Shown: in pieces, positions 24,879-32,940 of the stretch
How positions within the stretch are numbered: position 1 is the stretch's first letter
Layout of the letters: every line of letters begins with the position of its first letter
Assembly: GCF_900109925.1 (NCBI RefSeq)
Contig: NZ_FOBW01000001.1
Span: 62,001-126,000, forward strand
DNA: 64,000 nt
From: Mesobacillus persicus
Lineage (GTDB): Bacteria > Bacillota > Bacilli > Bacillales > Cytobacillaceae
Direction: 5' to 3'
Notes under the pieces: generated by a model
Database searches by the model: none
What the model was told of the DNA's origin: nothing
Seen by the model: only the letters and a program-made list of their open reading frames with translations
Translations under genes and position numbers: made by a program

Positions 24879-25892
24879 ATGGATGATACAAGCCATAGTA
24901 AGGTTCGGTTAACATCGGCAGAAATTGCAAATTTATGGTCTCAATATGTAAATGACAGTATGTCTATATGTATTTTAAAGTATTATTTGAAGAACGTTCA
25001 AGATAAAGACATTAAGTCCATTCTGGAATTTGCTTTAGAGTTATCAGAAAGGCATTTAGAGAAAATAAAGGAATTCTTAGATGAGGATAAATATCCGATT
25101 CCAAAGGGATTTACAAATGAGGATGTTAATCCTGATGCTCCACCATTATTTTCTGATATCTTCATGCTTATATATATGCATATTATGACCATTCATGGGT
25201 TAACTGGGTATGCCGGGGCTGTAAGTACGTCAATTAGGAAGGACCAGATTAGCTATTTTATTCAATGCAATACAGAAGCAATGGAGCTTTATAAACGGAT
25301 ATTAGAGGTTTTGGTCGATAAAGGAATTGCAAGTCGACCGCCTAATATTAATGCTCCAGAAAAAGTGGACTTTGTAAAAAAACAGAGTTTTTTAACAGGA
25401 TGGTTTGGGGATCGTCGTCCTCTAAATGCAATCGAAGCAAGCGGTATATTTTTTAACATGAAAAAAAACGTAGGCAAGATTGTGCTTGAAATAGCATTTA
25501 GTCAGGTAGCTCAGTCACAGGAACTACGAGAATATTTTCAACGTGGCCAAAAGCTTTGTGATAAGCATTATGAGATTTTTGGTGATTTATTATCGGAGAG
25601 TAACTTACCGTCACCCCCAAAATACGATTCTGAAGTATCAAGCTCTACTGTTTCACCGTTTTCAGACAAGCTAATGTTATATCAGATTGTTACATTGATT
25701 TCTACAGCGTCTGGATATTATGGAGCGGCTTTTTCGTTGTCGCAACGGCGTGATTTGGCAACTAAATATGCGATACTCATCGCTGAAATTGTAAAATACG
25801 CAGAAGATGGGGTAAATATATTAATTGATCACGGGTGGATGGAACAGCCACCAACATTTGATGATAGAAGAGAATTAGCTTCTAAAAAGTAA
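24879..25892 (+). CDS. DUF3231 family protein
   Basis: 337 residues made of two similar helical halves (about 10-165 and 185-337). Each carries ANLW/ASGIFFNM starts and a mid-domain FSDIFMLIYMHIM or FSDKLMLYQIVTL followed by GLTGYAGAVSTS or ASGYYGAAFSLS and a repeated RKDQIS / QRRDLA block. This is the DUF3231 ferritin-like-looking family common in Bacillaceae, function unknown. ATG 24879 follows GGGGGGAG. Confidence 0.85.
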   Translation: MDDTSHSKVRLTSAEIANLWSQYVNDSMSICILKYYLKNVQDKDIKSILEFALELSERHLEKIKEFLDEDKYPIPKGFTNEDVNPDAPPLFSDIFMLIYMHIMTIHGLTGYAGAVSTSIRKDQISYFIQCNTEAMELYKRILEVLVDKGIASRPPNINAPEKVDFVKKQSFLTGWFGDRRPLNAIEASGIFFNMKKNVGKIVLEIAFSQVAQSQELREYFQRGQKLCDKHYEIFGDLLSESNLPSPPKYDSEVSSSTVSPFSDKLMLYQIVTLISTASGYYGAAFSLSQRRDLATKYAILIAEIVKYAEDGVNILIDHGWMEQPPTFDDRRELASKK

Positions 25893-25920
25893 CTTTGTTA
25901 GGCTGATAAGAAGAAGTGCA

Positions 25921-25958
25921 TAAAAAGGGGTGAGCTTTTTATGCTCACCCCTTTCTGA
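25921..25958 (+). terminator. Intrinsic terminator
   Basis: AAAGGGGTGAGC and GCTCACCCCTTT flank a TTTTTAT loop, followed by a short T-containing tail. Confidence 0.85.
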
Positions 25959-25999
25959 TCAATGAGATTTGGAACTTTACTTTAAGAATACTCCGGTGC

Positions 26000-26119
26000 T
26001 TAAGCGAAAGCAGGCATTCTCATCATATTTAAAAGCCTTGAAGCGCTACTGCTAATCGCGAATGCTGCTCTTAAAACCCTAATAAACAAGGTTGGTAATA
26101 AGCGAAAAAGAATATTCAA
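26000..26119 (-). CDS. Candidate 39-residue amphipathic small protein
   Basis: A TTG-started frame seven bases behind GGAGGG encodes 39 residues: a hydrophobic/Arg start (NILFRLLPTLFIRVLRAAFA) then SSSASRLLNMMRMPAFA. The site spacing is good and the gene fills an otherwise empty gap, but no homologue can be tested here. It looks like a small membrane-active or spore-type peptide. Confidence 0.5.
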   Translation of the reverse strand: MNILFRLLPTLFIRVLRAAFAISSSASRLLNMMRMPAFA

Positions 26120-26220
26120 AGTAAATCCCTCCACATTGAAGTTTAGTGTTATTGAAACACTACTTATAGGATGTCCCTAATATTGAAATTCGATTTAAAT
26201 AATGAACGATTTTAACAAAA

Positions 26221-26250
26221 AACTGGATGGTGCCTGGCACCATCCAGTTT
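26221..26250. terminator. Bidirectional terminator from the GGTGCC palindrome
   Basis: AACTGGATGGTGCC and GGCACCATCCAGTT form a perfect palindrome around TGC/GCA with A and T tracts on either side. It serves the minus-strand protease gene ending at 26255. Confidence 0.85.
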
Positions 26251-26254
26251 TCTC

Positions 26255-27385
26255 CTATTCGAGGGTTTCTCCTTTACCGGAGATGATTTTTAATTGATCG
26301 TTCTCATAACTTAACTCGTAAGTGACTTTATAGTTTGCTGATTTACTGGAATCTTTATTTCGTTCTTCTGCTGAGATGAGGGCGATGACATTTGCAGAGT
26401 CACCTTCTGTTGTTACTGTAATATCTTCTACAAAGACAGCTGTAGTATTAATATAGCCTTTTCGAAAGTGTTCATAACTCGTTGTGGATTGCCATGAGCT
26501 TCCCAGAAGAGAGTAGGCTGTGACATAATCACCGAGGTTTAAACTTTCATAAAAGTAATAAATCACATATTCAGCATAATCGCCAACTGAATCTGTACCC
26601 TCATATAACGATTCTTCGGCCTTATATGTCACATTAGGTAACGTAGTCATGGGGGTTTCCGACCAAGCTTCAATAAGGGGAAGTACATCGACGATTGGAA
26701 TACTAAACCCAATTGTCCCTTGATTTGAGGCAGCTGAATTAATACCTAATACTTCGCCTGTCTTACGGTCGATTAAAGGCCCGCCGCTATTTCCTGGTGC
26801 GATAGGGGCCGAAATTTGGTATACATCGTCATAGTCAAATGGATCAATATTCAAATCACGGTCTAGACCACTAATGATCCCAGTGGTGACCGTGTTTTGA
26901 AATCCTAGGGGACTACCTAGTGCCAATACTTCATCACCAATCTCGGCTTTACGAGACCGTGAAATTTTCAACGGTTCTACTTTCTCTAGGCCAGGAACGC
27001 GGACAATAGCAATGTCCGTATCATTGCTAATTCCGATTACTTTCCCTGTAAATTCCTTCGAATCTGTTGATTTTACTTTGACTTCTTTTGCGTTTGTGAC
27101 GACATGTGCATTCGTGACGATATCGCCTTTATCGTTGTATAGGAATCCGGAACCAAGGGACCCATCCTCTAGTTCAATTTTGACAACAAGTTTTTGAGTC
27201 TGGTGTATGATCTCTTTAAAGTCTTTAGTCTCTTGTTGATTCGGTATTGTAGCATCCTTTTCAGTTACTAGGTTAGAGGAGGCTGTCAGTTGCTTAGGTA
27301 TATCCTCTTTTAAAAATAAGAAGGCATAAAAACCTCCCCCAAAAATTAGGAGGGTCGATACAATACTAATTATCCACTGTTTCAT
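26255..27385 (-). CDS. Membrane-anchored trypsin-like (S1C, HtrA-type) serine protease with NTF2-like tail
   Basis: 376 residues: N-terminal membrane anchor (about 5-25) and a protease domain with triad His94 (TNAHVV), Asp124 (NDTDIAIV) and Ser200 (APGNSGGPL). Instead of a PDZ domain, the C-terminal part (about 260-376) looks like an NTF2-like domain (EYVIYYFYESLNLGDYVTAY, NYKVTYELSYENDQLKIISG). It lies 17 bp after the zinc-ribbon protein gene and is probably co-transcribed. It acts outside the membrane, perhaps in envelope stress. A GAGGGGGCGG site precedes the ATG. Confidence 0.9.
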   Translation of the reverse strand: MKQWIISIVSTLLIFGGGFYAFLFLKEDIPKQLTASSNLVTEKDATIPNQQETKDFKEIIHQTQKLVVKIELEDGSLGSGFLYNDKGDIVTNAHVVTNAKEVKVKSTDSKEFTGKVIGISNDTDIAIVRVPGLEKVEPLKISRSRKAEIGDEVLALGSPLGFQNTVTTGIISGLDRDLNIDPFDYDDVYQISAPIAPGNSGGPLIDRKTGEVLGINSAASNQGTIGFSIPIVDVLPLIEAWSETPMTTLPNVTYKAEESLYEGTDSVGDYAEYVIYYFYESLNLGDYVTAYSLLGSSWQSTTSYEHFRKGYINTTAVFVEDITVTTEGDSANVIALISAEERNKDSSKSANYKVTYELSYENDQLKIISGKGETLE

Positions 27386-27402
27386 TTTTAGTTACCGCCC
27401 CC

Positions 27403-28614
27403 TCAATTGAGATACCAAGTAATATTATCGACTTCAACATCCCCGTCCTGATTGAATCCATAATAAACGTCTTCGAACGAACCCGATTCTCCGGGACTCA
27501 ATTCGTACGGATAAACGGAAGTGGTACCAGTATCCAGATGCTCATTATTTTCATCATAGATAGAGTAATGGATTGTAACAGAGGTTATCGCCTTTGTCGC
27601 CACATTTTTAACTGTACCAGATAAATAAAGATCGCCATATTTATCCACATTCACTGTAAAATCATCTACTTCTACAGCTGCTGTGCGATTTTTCAAATCC
27701 TCTTGAGCAGCCATTTCCATAGCTTGTTCAATTCTTTGTTGTTCTGCTAATTCAAATGCAGCTTTTTCTTGTTCCACACGTTTTTTTAATGCTAATAGTT
27801 TTTCATTATTAATGGCATATTGTAGGCCTTTATCAATCGTGTAAAAGGCTTGAGTAAATTGCTTGTTTGCTAATTTATTTTCTGCTTCATCAATACTAAT
27901 TTTAACGATTTTACTTAAGATTTCGCTCTTGACTGCACTAGCTTCTTTATTTGGTAAGGAAGCTATGATGGATAATTTACCGGCCAATTGATCAATTGTT
28001 TCTAGGTCATTAAGCTCTTGTTTTATCGTTCCGACTTTAATGCTAACATCTTTTTCATCCATTTGTTCGTAGAATGGGATAAAAAATGGGCTATGATTTA
28101 GGGCTACTTCATCTCTTAAATTAGCAAGTTCCTTTGAGGCCTGAGAAAATTGCGTTTTCTTAATATTTTCGTTTATCTTGTTTAGCGTCATTTCGTATTC
28201 AATTGCCTTATTAATTACGTTTATATTTAGTTCCAATGTAGTGAAGCCTGGACGACTTGACTGTGCTTCTAACAAAAGTTGCTTTGCTTTTTCATAATCC
28301 CCTTGTAAAGCTGTTTCTTCGGCCGTTTGGTTTAACTCTAACACATCCTTATTTAAGCTTTTTTCCTGAAAATAATAGATAGTTAGACCAGAAGTGACGA
28401 GTAACAAACTTAAAATAGGGAGAAGAATAGGCAAAATTTGAACGAAGTGTTTTTGTTTACGTTTAATTTCTAAGCTGGCTGCTTCCTCAAGATGATAAGA
28501 ATCTATATCCACAGAATCTAGTTTTAATTCAACATTTGTTTCTATTTTTACCCCGCATTGAGAGCAATAGTTGGAGTTCTTAGCAAGCTTCTCCCCACAT
28601 TGGTGGCAATACAT
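27403..28614 (-). CDS. Zinc-ribbon membrane protein with FxLYD-like C-terminal domain
   Basis: 403 residues: an N-terminal zinc ribbon (CHQCG...YCSQCG, residues 3-20), one membrane helix (about 60-85), a long helical TPR-like extracellular region (about 90-310; LLEAQSSRPGF, AFYTIDKGLQYA) and a C-terminal beta domain (VNVDKYGDLYLSGTVKNVA, YSIYDENNEHL) of the FxLYD type. This layout is that of TcaA/YvbJ-like proteins, which sense or respond to envelope conditions. It is upstream of the S1C protease gene in one operon, suggesting a shared envelope task. Confidence 0.85.
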   Translation of the reverse strand: MYCHQCGEKLAKNSNYCSQCGVKIETNVELKLDSVDIDSYHLEEAASLEIKRKQKHFVQILPILLPILSLLLVTSGLTIYYFQEKSLNKDVLELNQTAEETALQGDYEKAKQLLLEAQSSRPGFTTLELNINVINKAIEYEMTLNKINENIKKTQFSQASKELANLRDEVALNHSPFFIPFYEQMDEKDVSIKVGTIKQELNDLETIDQLAGKLSIIASLPNKEASAVKSEILSKIVKISIDEAENKLANKQFTQAFYTIDKGLQYAINNEKLLALKKRVEQEKAAFELAEQQRIEQAMEMAAQEDLKNRTAAVEVDDFTVNVDKYGDLYLSGTVKNVATKAITSVTIHYSIYDENNEHLDTGTTSVYPYELSPGESGSFEDVYYGFNQDGDVEVDNITWYLN

Positions 28615-28703
28615 TCAAAAATTCCCCCTTGGAGCCTATCTCTAAATAGTCATTTTATCATACATTCCCTATTGAACATCGCAAAAATTATTTCCTTTTT
28701 CCT

Positions 28704-28741
28704 GGAAGGTGCCAGGCACCTTCCATTAAGGCACCTTCCAT
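28704..28741. repeat. GGTGCCAGGCACC palindromic repeat
   Basis: GGAAGGTGCCAGGCACCTTCC is followed after ATTAA by a second partial copy GGCACCTTCCA. Confidence 0.85.
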
Positions 28742-28802
28742 TATCTTCCACGAATTGTAATTTAGTTAACTTCTTGGAATTGGAAATTAATTTTTGGGTA
28801 AA

Positions 28803-28830
28803 AACGGGCGGATGTCTATTACATAATTCA
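28803..28830 (+). promoter_or_regulatory. Possible sigma-K promoter of the Gly-rich protein gene
   Basis: AC at 28804-28805, 16 bp, then CATAATTCA at 28822-28830; one mismatch to CATAnnnTA. The fit with a coat-like product raises plausibility. Confidence 0.5.
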
Positions 28831-28898
28831 TGTATAGGAATAGGATGGTAACGTAATTGATATAGACGAATGAAACAAATTTGGAGGGAATGCTCATA

Positions 28899-29333
28899 AT
28901 GTACGGACATCAACCATTTCATATGAATCAGAGGACTTCGGGATTTGGACCACTTGGAGCAGGATTAATTGGAGCCGGTTTAGGCTACTTAGGCGGAGAA
29001 ATATTAGACGGCCCGGACGGGTACGCAGGCCCAGGGTACGGCGGGTTTGGATCACCAGGATTTGGTCCAGGGTACAGCGGGTTTGGATCGCCCGGATTCG
29101 GCCCAGGATACGGTGGATTTGGAGGCCCCGGGTATGGAGCCGGCGTAGGAGGATTTGGAACACCAGGATATAACCCAGGTTTTGGCGGATACGGTGGCCC
29201 AGGATACGGTGGATTTGGAACGCCAGGATATGGCCCAGGAGGATTCGGAACACCAGGATTCGGCCCAGGATATGGTGGCTTTGGAGCCCCAGGATATGGC
29301 GGCGGATTAGGTGGATTCGGTACGCTAAGATAG
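28899..29333 (+). CDS. Gly/Pro/Phe/Tyr-rich repeat protein, coat-like
   Basis: 144 residues. A short N-terminus (MYGHQPFHMNQ) and a Gly-rich hydrophobic helix (PLGAGLIGAGLGYLGG) precede about 100 residues of repeats such as GFGTPGFGPGYG and GYGGPGYGG. Such low-complexity proteins are typical of Bacillus spore coat or exosporium, where they may self-assemble. ATG 28899 is chosen with GGAGGG ten bases upstream. A sigma-K-like promoter lies about 70 bases before the start. Confidence 0.75.
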   Translation: MYGHQPFHMNQRTSGFGPLGAGLIGAGLGYLGGEILDGPDGYAGPGYGGFGSPGFGPGYSGFGSPGFGPGYGGFGGPGYGAGVGGFGTPGYNPGFGGYGGPGYGGFGTPGYGPGGFGTPGFGPGYGGFGAPGYGGGLGGFGTLR

Positions 29334-29444
29334 CGCCTTGAATTCGATAGAATTCGATATCTGGTTTGGTTCAGACAATTGTTAAAAAGGTAATTCTCAA
29401 GGGGTAAGACTAGCAAACTTTTCTATGATCAAAAACATGATATT

Positions 29445-29483
29445 TTAAAACACGGCCTTCATTGTGAAAAGCCGTGTTTTTAT
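29445..29483. terminator. Intrinsic terminator, both directions
   Basis: AAAACACGGC pairs with GCCGTGTTTT around CTTCATTGTGAAAA. Confidence 0.85.
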
Positions 29484-29541
29484 TGCGAATATTATACATT
29501 TAACGACCCACACAACTACTAAATAAAAGGTAAAACTATGA

Positions 29542-30168
29542 CTATAAATTCGTAAAATGATATCCTCTATCTTTTATTTCTTGAATTAGCTCTGGGAGAA
29601 TATCCAGTGTTTGATGTAATTCATGAAGAAGGATAATTGATCCATCTTCTAGATGGTTAATTACGTTTGTAATGATTTGTTCTGGTGAATCTTTAAGCTC
29701 CCAGTCCATTGAAGCGATTTTCCATAAAACAGGAACCAAGTTTAAAGCTCGAGCCGCTTCTATTGTGTCGTCGTTGTACTGTCCGAATGGCGGACGAAAG
29801 TAGGTGACTTTATTTCCAATTATAGATTCTATCTTGGCAACACTATGCGCAAGGTCACGATATTGGCCTTCATAGTTTAATTTTGATAAGTCGCGATGTT
29901 TACAAGAGTGGGTCCCGATTTGGTGGCCTCCAGCTAATACTCGTTGCCATGGGCGTTGATTATGTAATAGACGAGATTGCCAAAAGAAGGTTGCCGGAAC
30001 CTTTTCTTCCTCTAAGATATCGAGTATCTCGGGGAGAACACGACTTGGACCGTCATCGAATGTTAACATTACTGAGTTCAGAGCTTTGTTTTTTACCGAT
30101 GTTATGACTTGAGAATCAGTAGAGTCGTACACGACCCTAGAGCTGTTAACCACTCATGGACTTTTCAC
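29542..30168 (-). pseudogene. Polysaccharide deacetylase gene with in-frame stop at codon 5
   Basis: The frame encodes a NodB-type deacetylase (TFDDGPSRVLPEILD, GGHQIGTHSCKHRDLS, FRPPFGQYN, LLHELHQ), about 205 residues. The only good ribosome site, GAGGAGAG, leads to GTG at 30168, but the fifth codon is TGA (30156-30154), after which the frame is open. Restart at GTG 30153 would lose only five residues but has no ribosome site of its own. Either the gene is weakly translated from 30153, or a Trp codon has mutated, or the base call is wrong. The domain itself is intact and all metal-binding motifs are present. Confidence 0.6.
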
Positions 30169-30191
30169 TGATAAACTCTCCTCTCAAATTT

Positions 30192-31196
30192 TTATATATT
30201 CTTATGAAGGATATTATTATAAAGTTTTAATAATGACTTTGCTTCATTTGAATTTGAATGGTGTTTATGAATATGCTCTTTTCCTGACTGTGCTAATTCA
30301 TCCCTTTTTTTAGTGTCAACCAATAGACACTCTGCACACTCAAGGAATTCGACTAGGTCTTTGTAAACAAAGCCAGTCGTGCCATTGTTGACAAGACTCC
30401 GATTACCATGATTATCAGAGACCAACACAGGCAGACCGTTAGCCATGCCCTCCATGATGGCAGTTGATTGCCCTTCCGAATGAGAGGTGTTAAGGAGAGC
30501 ATCGGACTGTCCATATATTGCTCCCATCTTTTCATGAGGGACCTCACCTATATATTGAACCCAATCCGAATATTGCTGGACTAGTTCTTGCACAACATTA
30601 CCTTCTGAAGCTTCTATGATTGGTCCGACGATTACAAGTCGGATATTGGGGTGCTTTTTATGTAAAACCTTCAGAGCTTTGATTGCGAATGGGACGTTTT
30701 TAATCTTGCGAATTCCGGCTGGAAGAACAAACATAAAAGTGTCCTTTTCCTTTATCATGGGGAAATCAACATCCTCAAAATCGCTAGTATCTTGTGGGAT
30801 GACAACAATTTTATGGGCTACCGAGGGTACTTCTTGTTTTAAAATCTGTTTTGCTTCCTCGTTAAATACATGAACAGCTGATGCTTCAACGACAGATTCA
30901 ATCACATCAGCCCGTCTTTTTTTATCAAATAAATCATTGTTTAAATCGGTTCCTGTCATCGTTACGATATAAGGGTTTATTTTATGTTTAAGCTGTTGTT
31001 TAAATTTGTAAAAACGATAGGAGTTAAAGCCGTGTATGATATCCGCAGGTGGAAGAACTGTAATTGTCTGGTCCTCCGTCACTGATATTATCTCCGTTTC
31101 TACGTTTTCGGCCGCTAATTTCTCAGCAATACGCTTTACAGTTACCGTATTTCCACGTGGTTGGTGGAAATTAGGCGTCACTAACAATATTTTCAT
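30192..31196 (-). CDS. Glycosyltransferase family 4-type protein
   Basis: 334 residues, GT-B fold. N-terminal domain with KILLVTPNFHQPRGNTVTVK, C-terminal Rossmann domain with FVLPAGIRKIKN (nucleotide-sugar loop), HSEGQSTAIMEGMANGLPVL (the GT4 E-x7-E motif) and GLPVLVSDNHGN. The start is ATG 31196 after AGGATGTG. It lies 24-39 bp upstream of the deacetylase frame in the same direction, so the two may form a small glycan-modifying unit. Donor and acceptor are unknown. Confidence 0.9.
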   Translation of the reverse strand: MKILLVTPNFHQPRGNTVTVKRIAEKLAAENVETEIISVTEDQTITVLPPADIIHGFNSYRFYKFKQQLKHKINPYIVTMTGTDLNNDLFDKKRRADVIESVVEASAVHVFNEEAKQILKQEVPSVAHKIVVIPQDTSDFEDVDFPMIKEKDTFMFVLPAGIRKIKNVPFAIKALKVLHKKHPNIRLVIVGPIIEASEGNVVQELVQQYSDWVQYIGEVPHEKMGAIYGQSDALLNTSHSEGQSTAIMEGMANGLPVLVSDNHGNRSLVNNGTTGFVYKDLVEFLECAECLLVDTKKRDELAQSGKEHIHKHHSNSNEAKSLLKLYNNILHKNI

Positions 31197-31836
31197 ATCG
31201 ACACATCCTAATAAATAGATCTGTTTACTCTTAGTTGTAATATAGGCTTTGAAATAAACTAAGTGTGGATATATCATAGCAAAATTATAATGGTTGAACC
31301 AATGATAAAAACTTAGGCATGGAGCTTCTCCCTCCGCAGTTTAATATGAAAACTGTTTTCTTAAATAGTGTAATCTTGGTATATAACCATTTACAGTAAA
31401 TTAGCGGGGAGATTGCTTCATTTAGTAAAACCTAAGTCGGTGGCAATCAGGTGATGACAGGACTACGGCCTCCCTTAAGGGCATGGGTATGCTAAAAAGT
31501 GCAAAGTTGGGGACCAATCGTGCACTTCTAACTAGAGAAAGAGGTCTTGAACTTTACAGGTTCCGTCTTGCAAAAGACTAGTATGGTTTTATAGATGGAA
31601 GTTTTGCGACTGGAAAAATCTCGAGGTATTTCCAGGGAAAGGAAAAACTTCGACAAGAATAGAGATGAAGTAAGTGGTTTTTTCTTTCTTTTGAACTATC
31701 CTTCGACAAAAAGTAAGAAATTTCATTGTCATAAGTGTTTAAGGTATACTGGTTCTGGGTAAGGAATATAATCTGGTATGTTTTTATAGGTCCAGATTAA
31801 CTGCAAGAATTTCATATGGATTAGGAAGGAATGGTA
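31197..31836. other. 640-base gap, unassigned, possibly structured around 31430-31640
   Basis: I find no gene with a ribosome site. The part from 31430 to 31640 has several short self-complementary segments (GCATGGGTATGC, AAGTGC...GCACTT, CCCTTAAGGG) and is more GC-rich than its flanks. It matches no riboswitch class I know. It may be an RNA leader of the MscS gene or a decayed sequence. Confidence 0.4.
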
Positions 31837-32703
31837 GTGTTGTTTGACTTAGGAGATTTTAATTGGGAAGCATTGCTTATTAGTACCGGAATTATTATTT
31901 TAAAAGTAATCGGTATATTTATTGCTTTTGCGATTGTAAAAGCTATAGGGAACAAGGTACTTGAACGCACATTTAGCAGATTGATGAAGAGGGAGGAAAT
32001 ATCGCAAGGACGAGCTTTAACCTTGCAAAAGTTAGCAGAGAATATTTTGTCTTATGCGCTTATTTTTATTCTAGTTGCTTCATTGTTTAGCATTTTCGGG
32101 TTATCAGTGGCAAGTCTAATTGCTGGGGCGGGGATTGTCGGTTTAGCAATCGGTTTCGGTGCTCAAGGACTAGTCAGTGATGTGGTTACAGGCTTTTTCT
32201 TATTATTAGAAAAGCAAATTGACGTCAATGATTATGTGACGGTCGGAGCAATGGATGGAATCGTTGAATCTGTCGGTTTGAGGACTACACAAATCCGTAG
32301 TTTTAACGGAACCTTAAACTATATACCGAACCGTGAAATTACTAGTGTAAGCAATCACTCACGTGGAAACATGCGTGCGCTTGTGGATATTGGTATTTCA
32401 TATGATGACAATATCGATAAGGCTATTGAGGTTATGCAGAGAGCTTGTGATCTAGTGGCTGCAGAGAATCCAGTGATCGCAGACGGTCCGAATGTAATTG
32501 GCGTCCAAGCATTCGGTTCATCCGAAGTAGTGTTACGCGTTATCGCGAGAACGGAAAACGGGGAACAGTGGGCAGTTGAGCGTCAGCTTCGTAAAGCAAT
32601 CAAAGAAGCATTTGACGCCAATGGAATTGAAATCCCATTCCCACATCAAGTACTCATTCAAAAAAACAGTGAAAACCAAGGGCAGTCCTTTGGACAAGCC
32701 TAA
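31837..32703 (+). CDS. MscS-family small-conductance mechanosensitive channel
   Basis: About 288 residues. Membrane helices at about 10-35 and 65-90, then the pore helix SLIAGAGIVGLAIGFGAQGLVSDVVTGFFLL typical of MscS TM3 (in two parts), the beta domain (VNDYVTVGAMDGIVESVGLRTT) and the mixed C-terminal domain. It releases solutes on hypo-osmotic shock. GTG 31837 lies seven bases after AGGAAGG; ATG 31831 is too close to that site. Confidence 0.93.
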   Translation: MLFDLGDFNWEALLISTGIIILKVIGIFIAFAIVKAIGNKVLERTFSRLMKREEISQGRALTLQKLAENILSYALIFILVASLFSIFGLSVASLIAGAGIVGLAIGFGAQGLVSDVVTGFFLLLEKQIDVNDYVTVGAMDGIVESVGLRTTQIRSFNGTLNYIPNREITSVSNHSRGNMRALVDIGISYDDNIDKAIEVMQRACDLVAAENPVIADGPNVIGVQAFGSSEVVLRVIARTENGEQWAVERQLRKAIKEAFDANGIEIPFPHQVLIQKNSENQGQSFGQA

Positions 32704-32710
32704 AATTTGT

Positions 32711-32750
32711 AAGGTGCCAGGCACCATCCATAATTTGGATGGTGTCTGTT
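32711..32750 (+). terminator. Terminator containing the GGTGCCAGGCACC repeat
   Basis: GGTGCCAGGCACCATCCA with CACCATCCA pairing to TGGATGGTG, followed by TCTGTTTTTTTT. Confidence 0.85.
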
Positions 32751-32940
32751 TTTTTTGACTTTCCGCGTGACTACTAAAGCTTAGATGCCCACTTAAGTTA
32801 TGAAGACTCTTTAATTGTTATATTTGGGTAACAAATTCCTAGCCATATTATGCAGCTTAAAACCTCTTCATTCTGATGGTTTGTAAGCTTTACATTGTGG
32901 AATAATAATGAGAAAACATCAACGACGGATGTGAAGAGTT

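Noticed and set aside
28894-29416. Pro-rich minus-strand frames opposite the Gly-rich gene
   Set aside because: Low-complexity shadows of Gly/Pro codons; no start signals.
31430-31640. c-di-GMP, c-di-AMP or cobalamin riboswitch
   Set aside because: The conserved cores of these classes (for example GACGCAAAGCC or GCCACTG) are not present.
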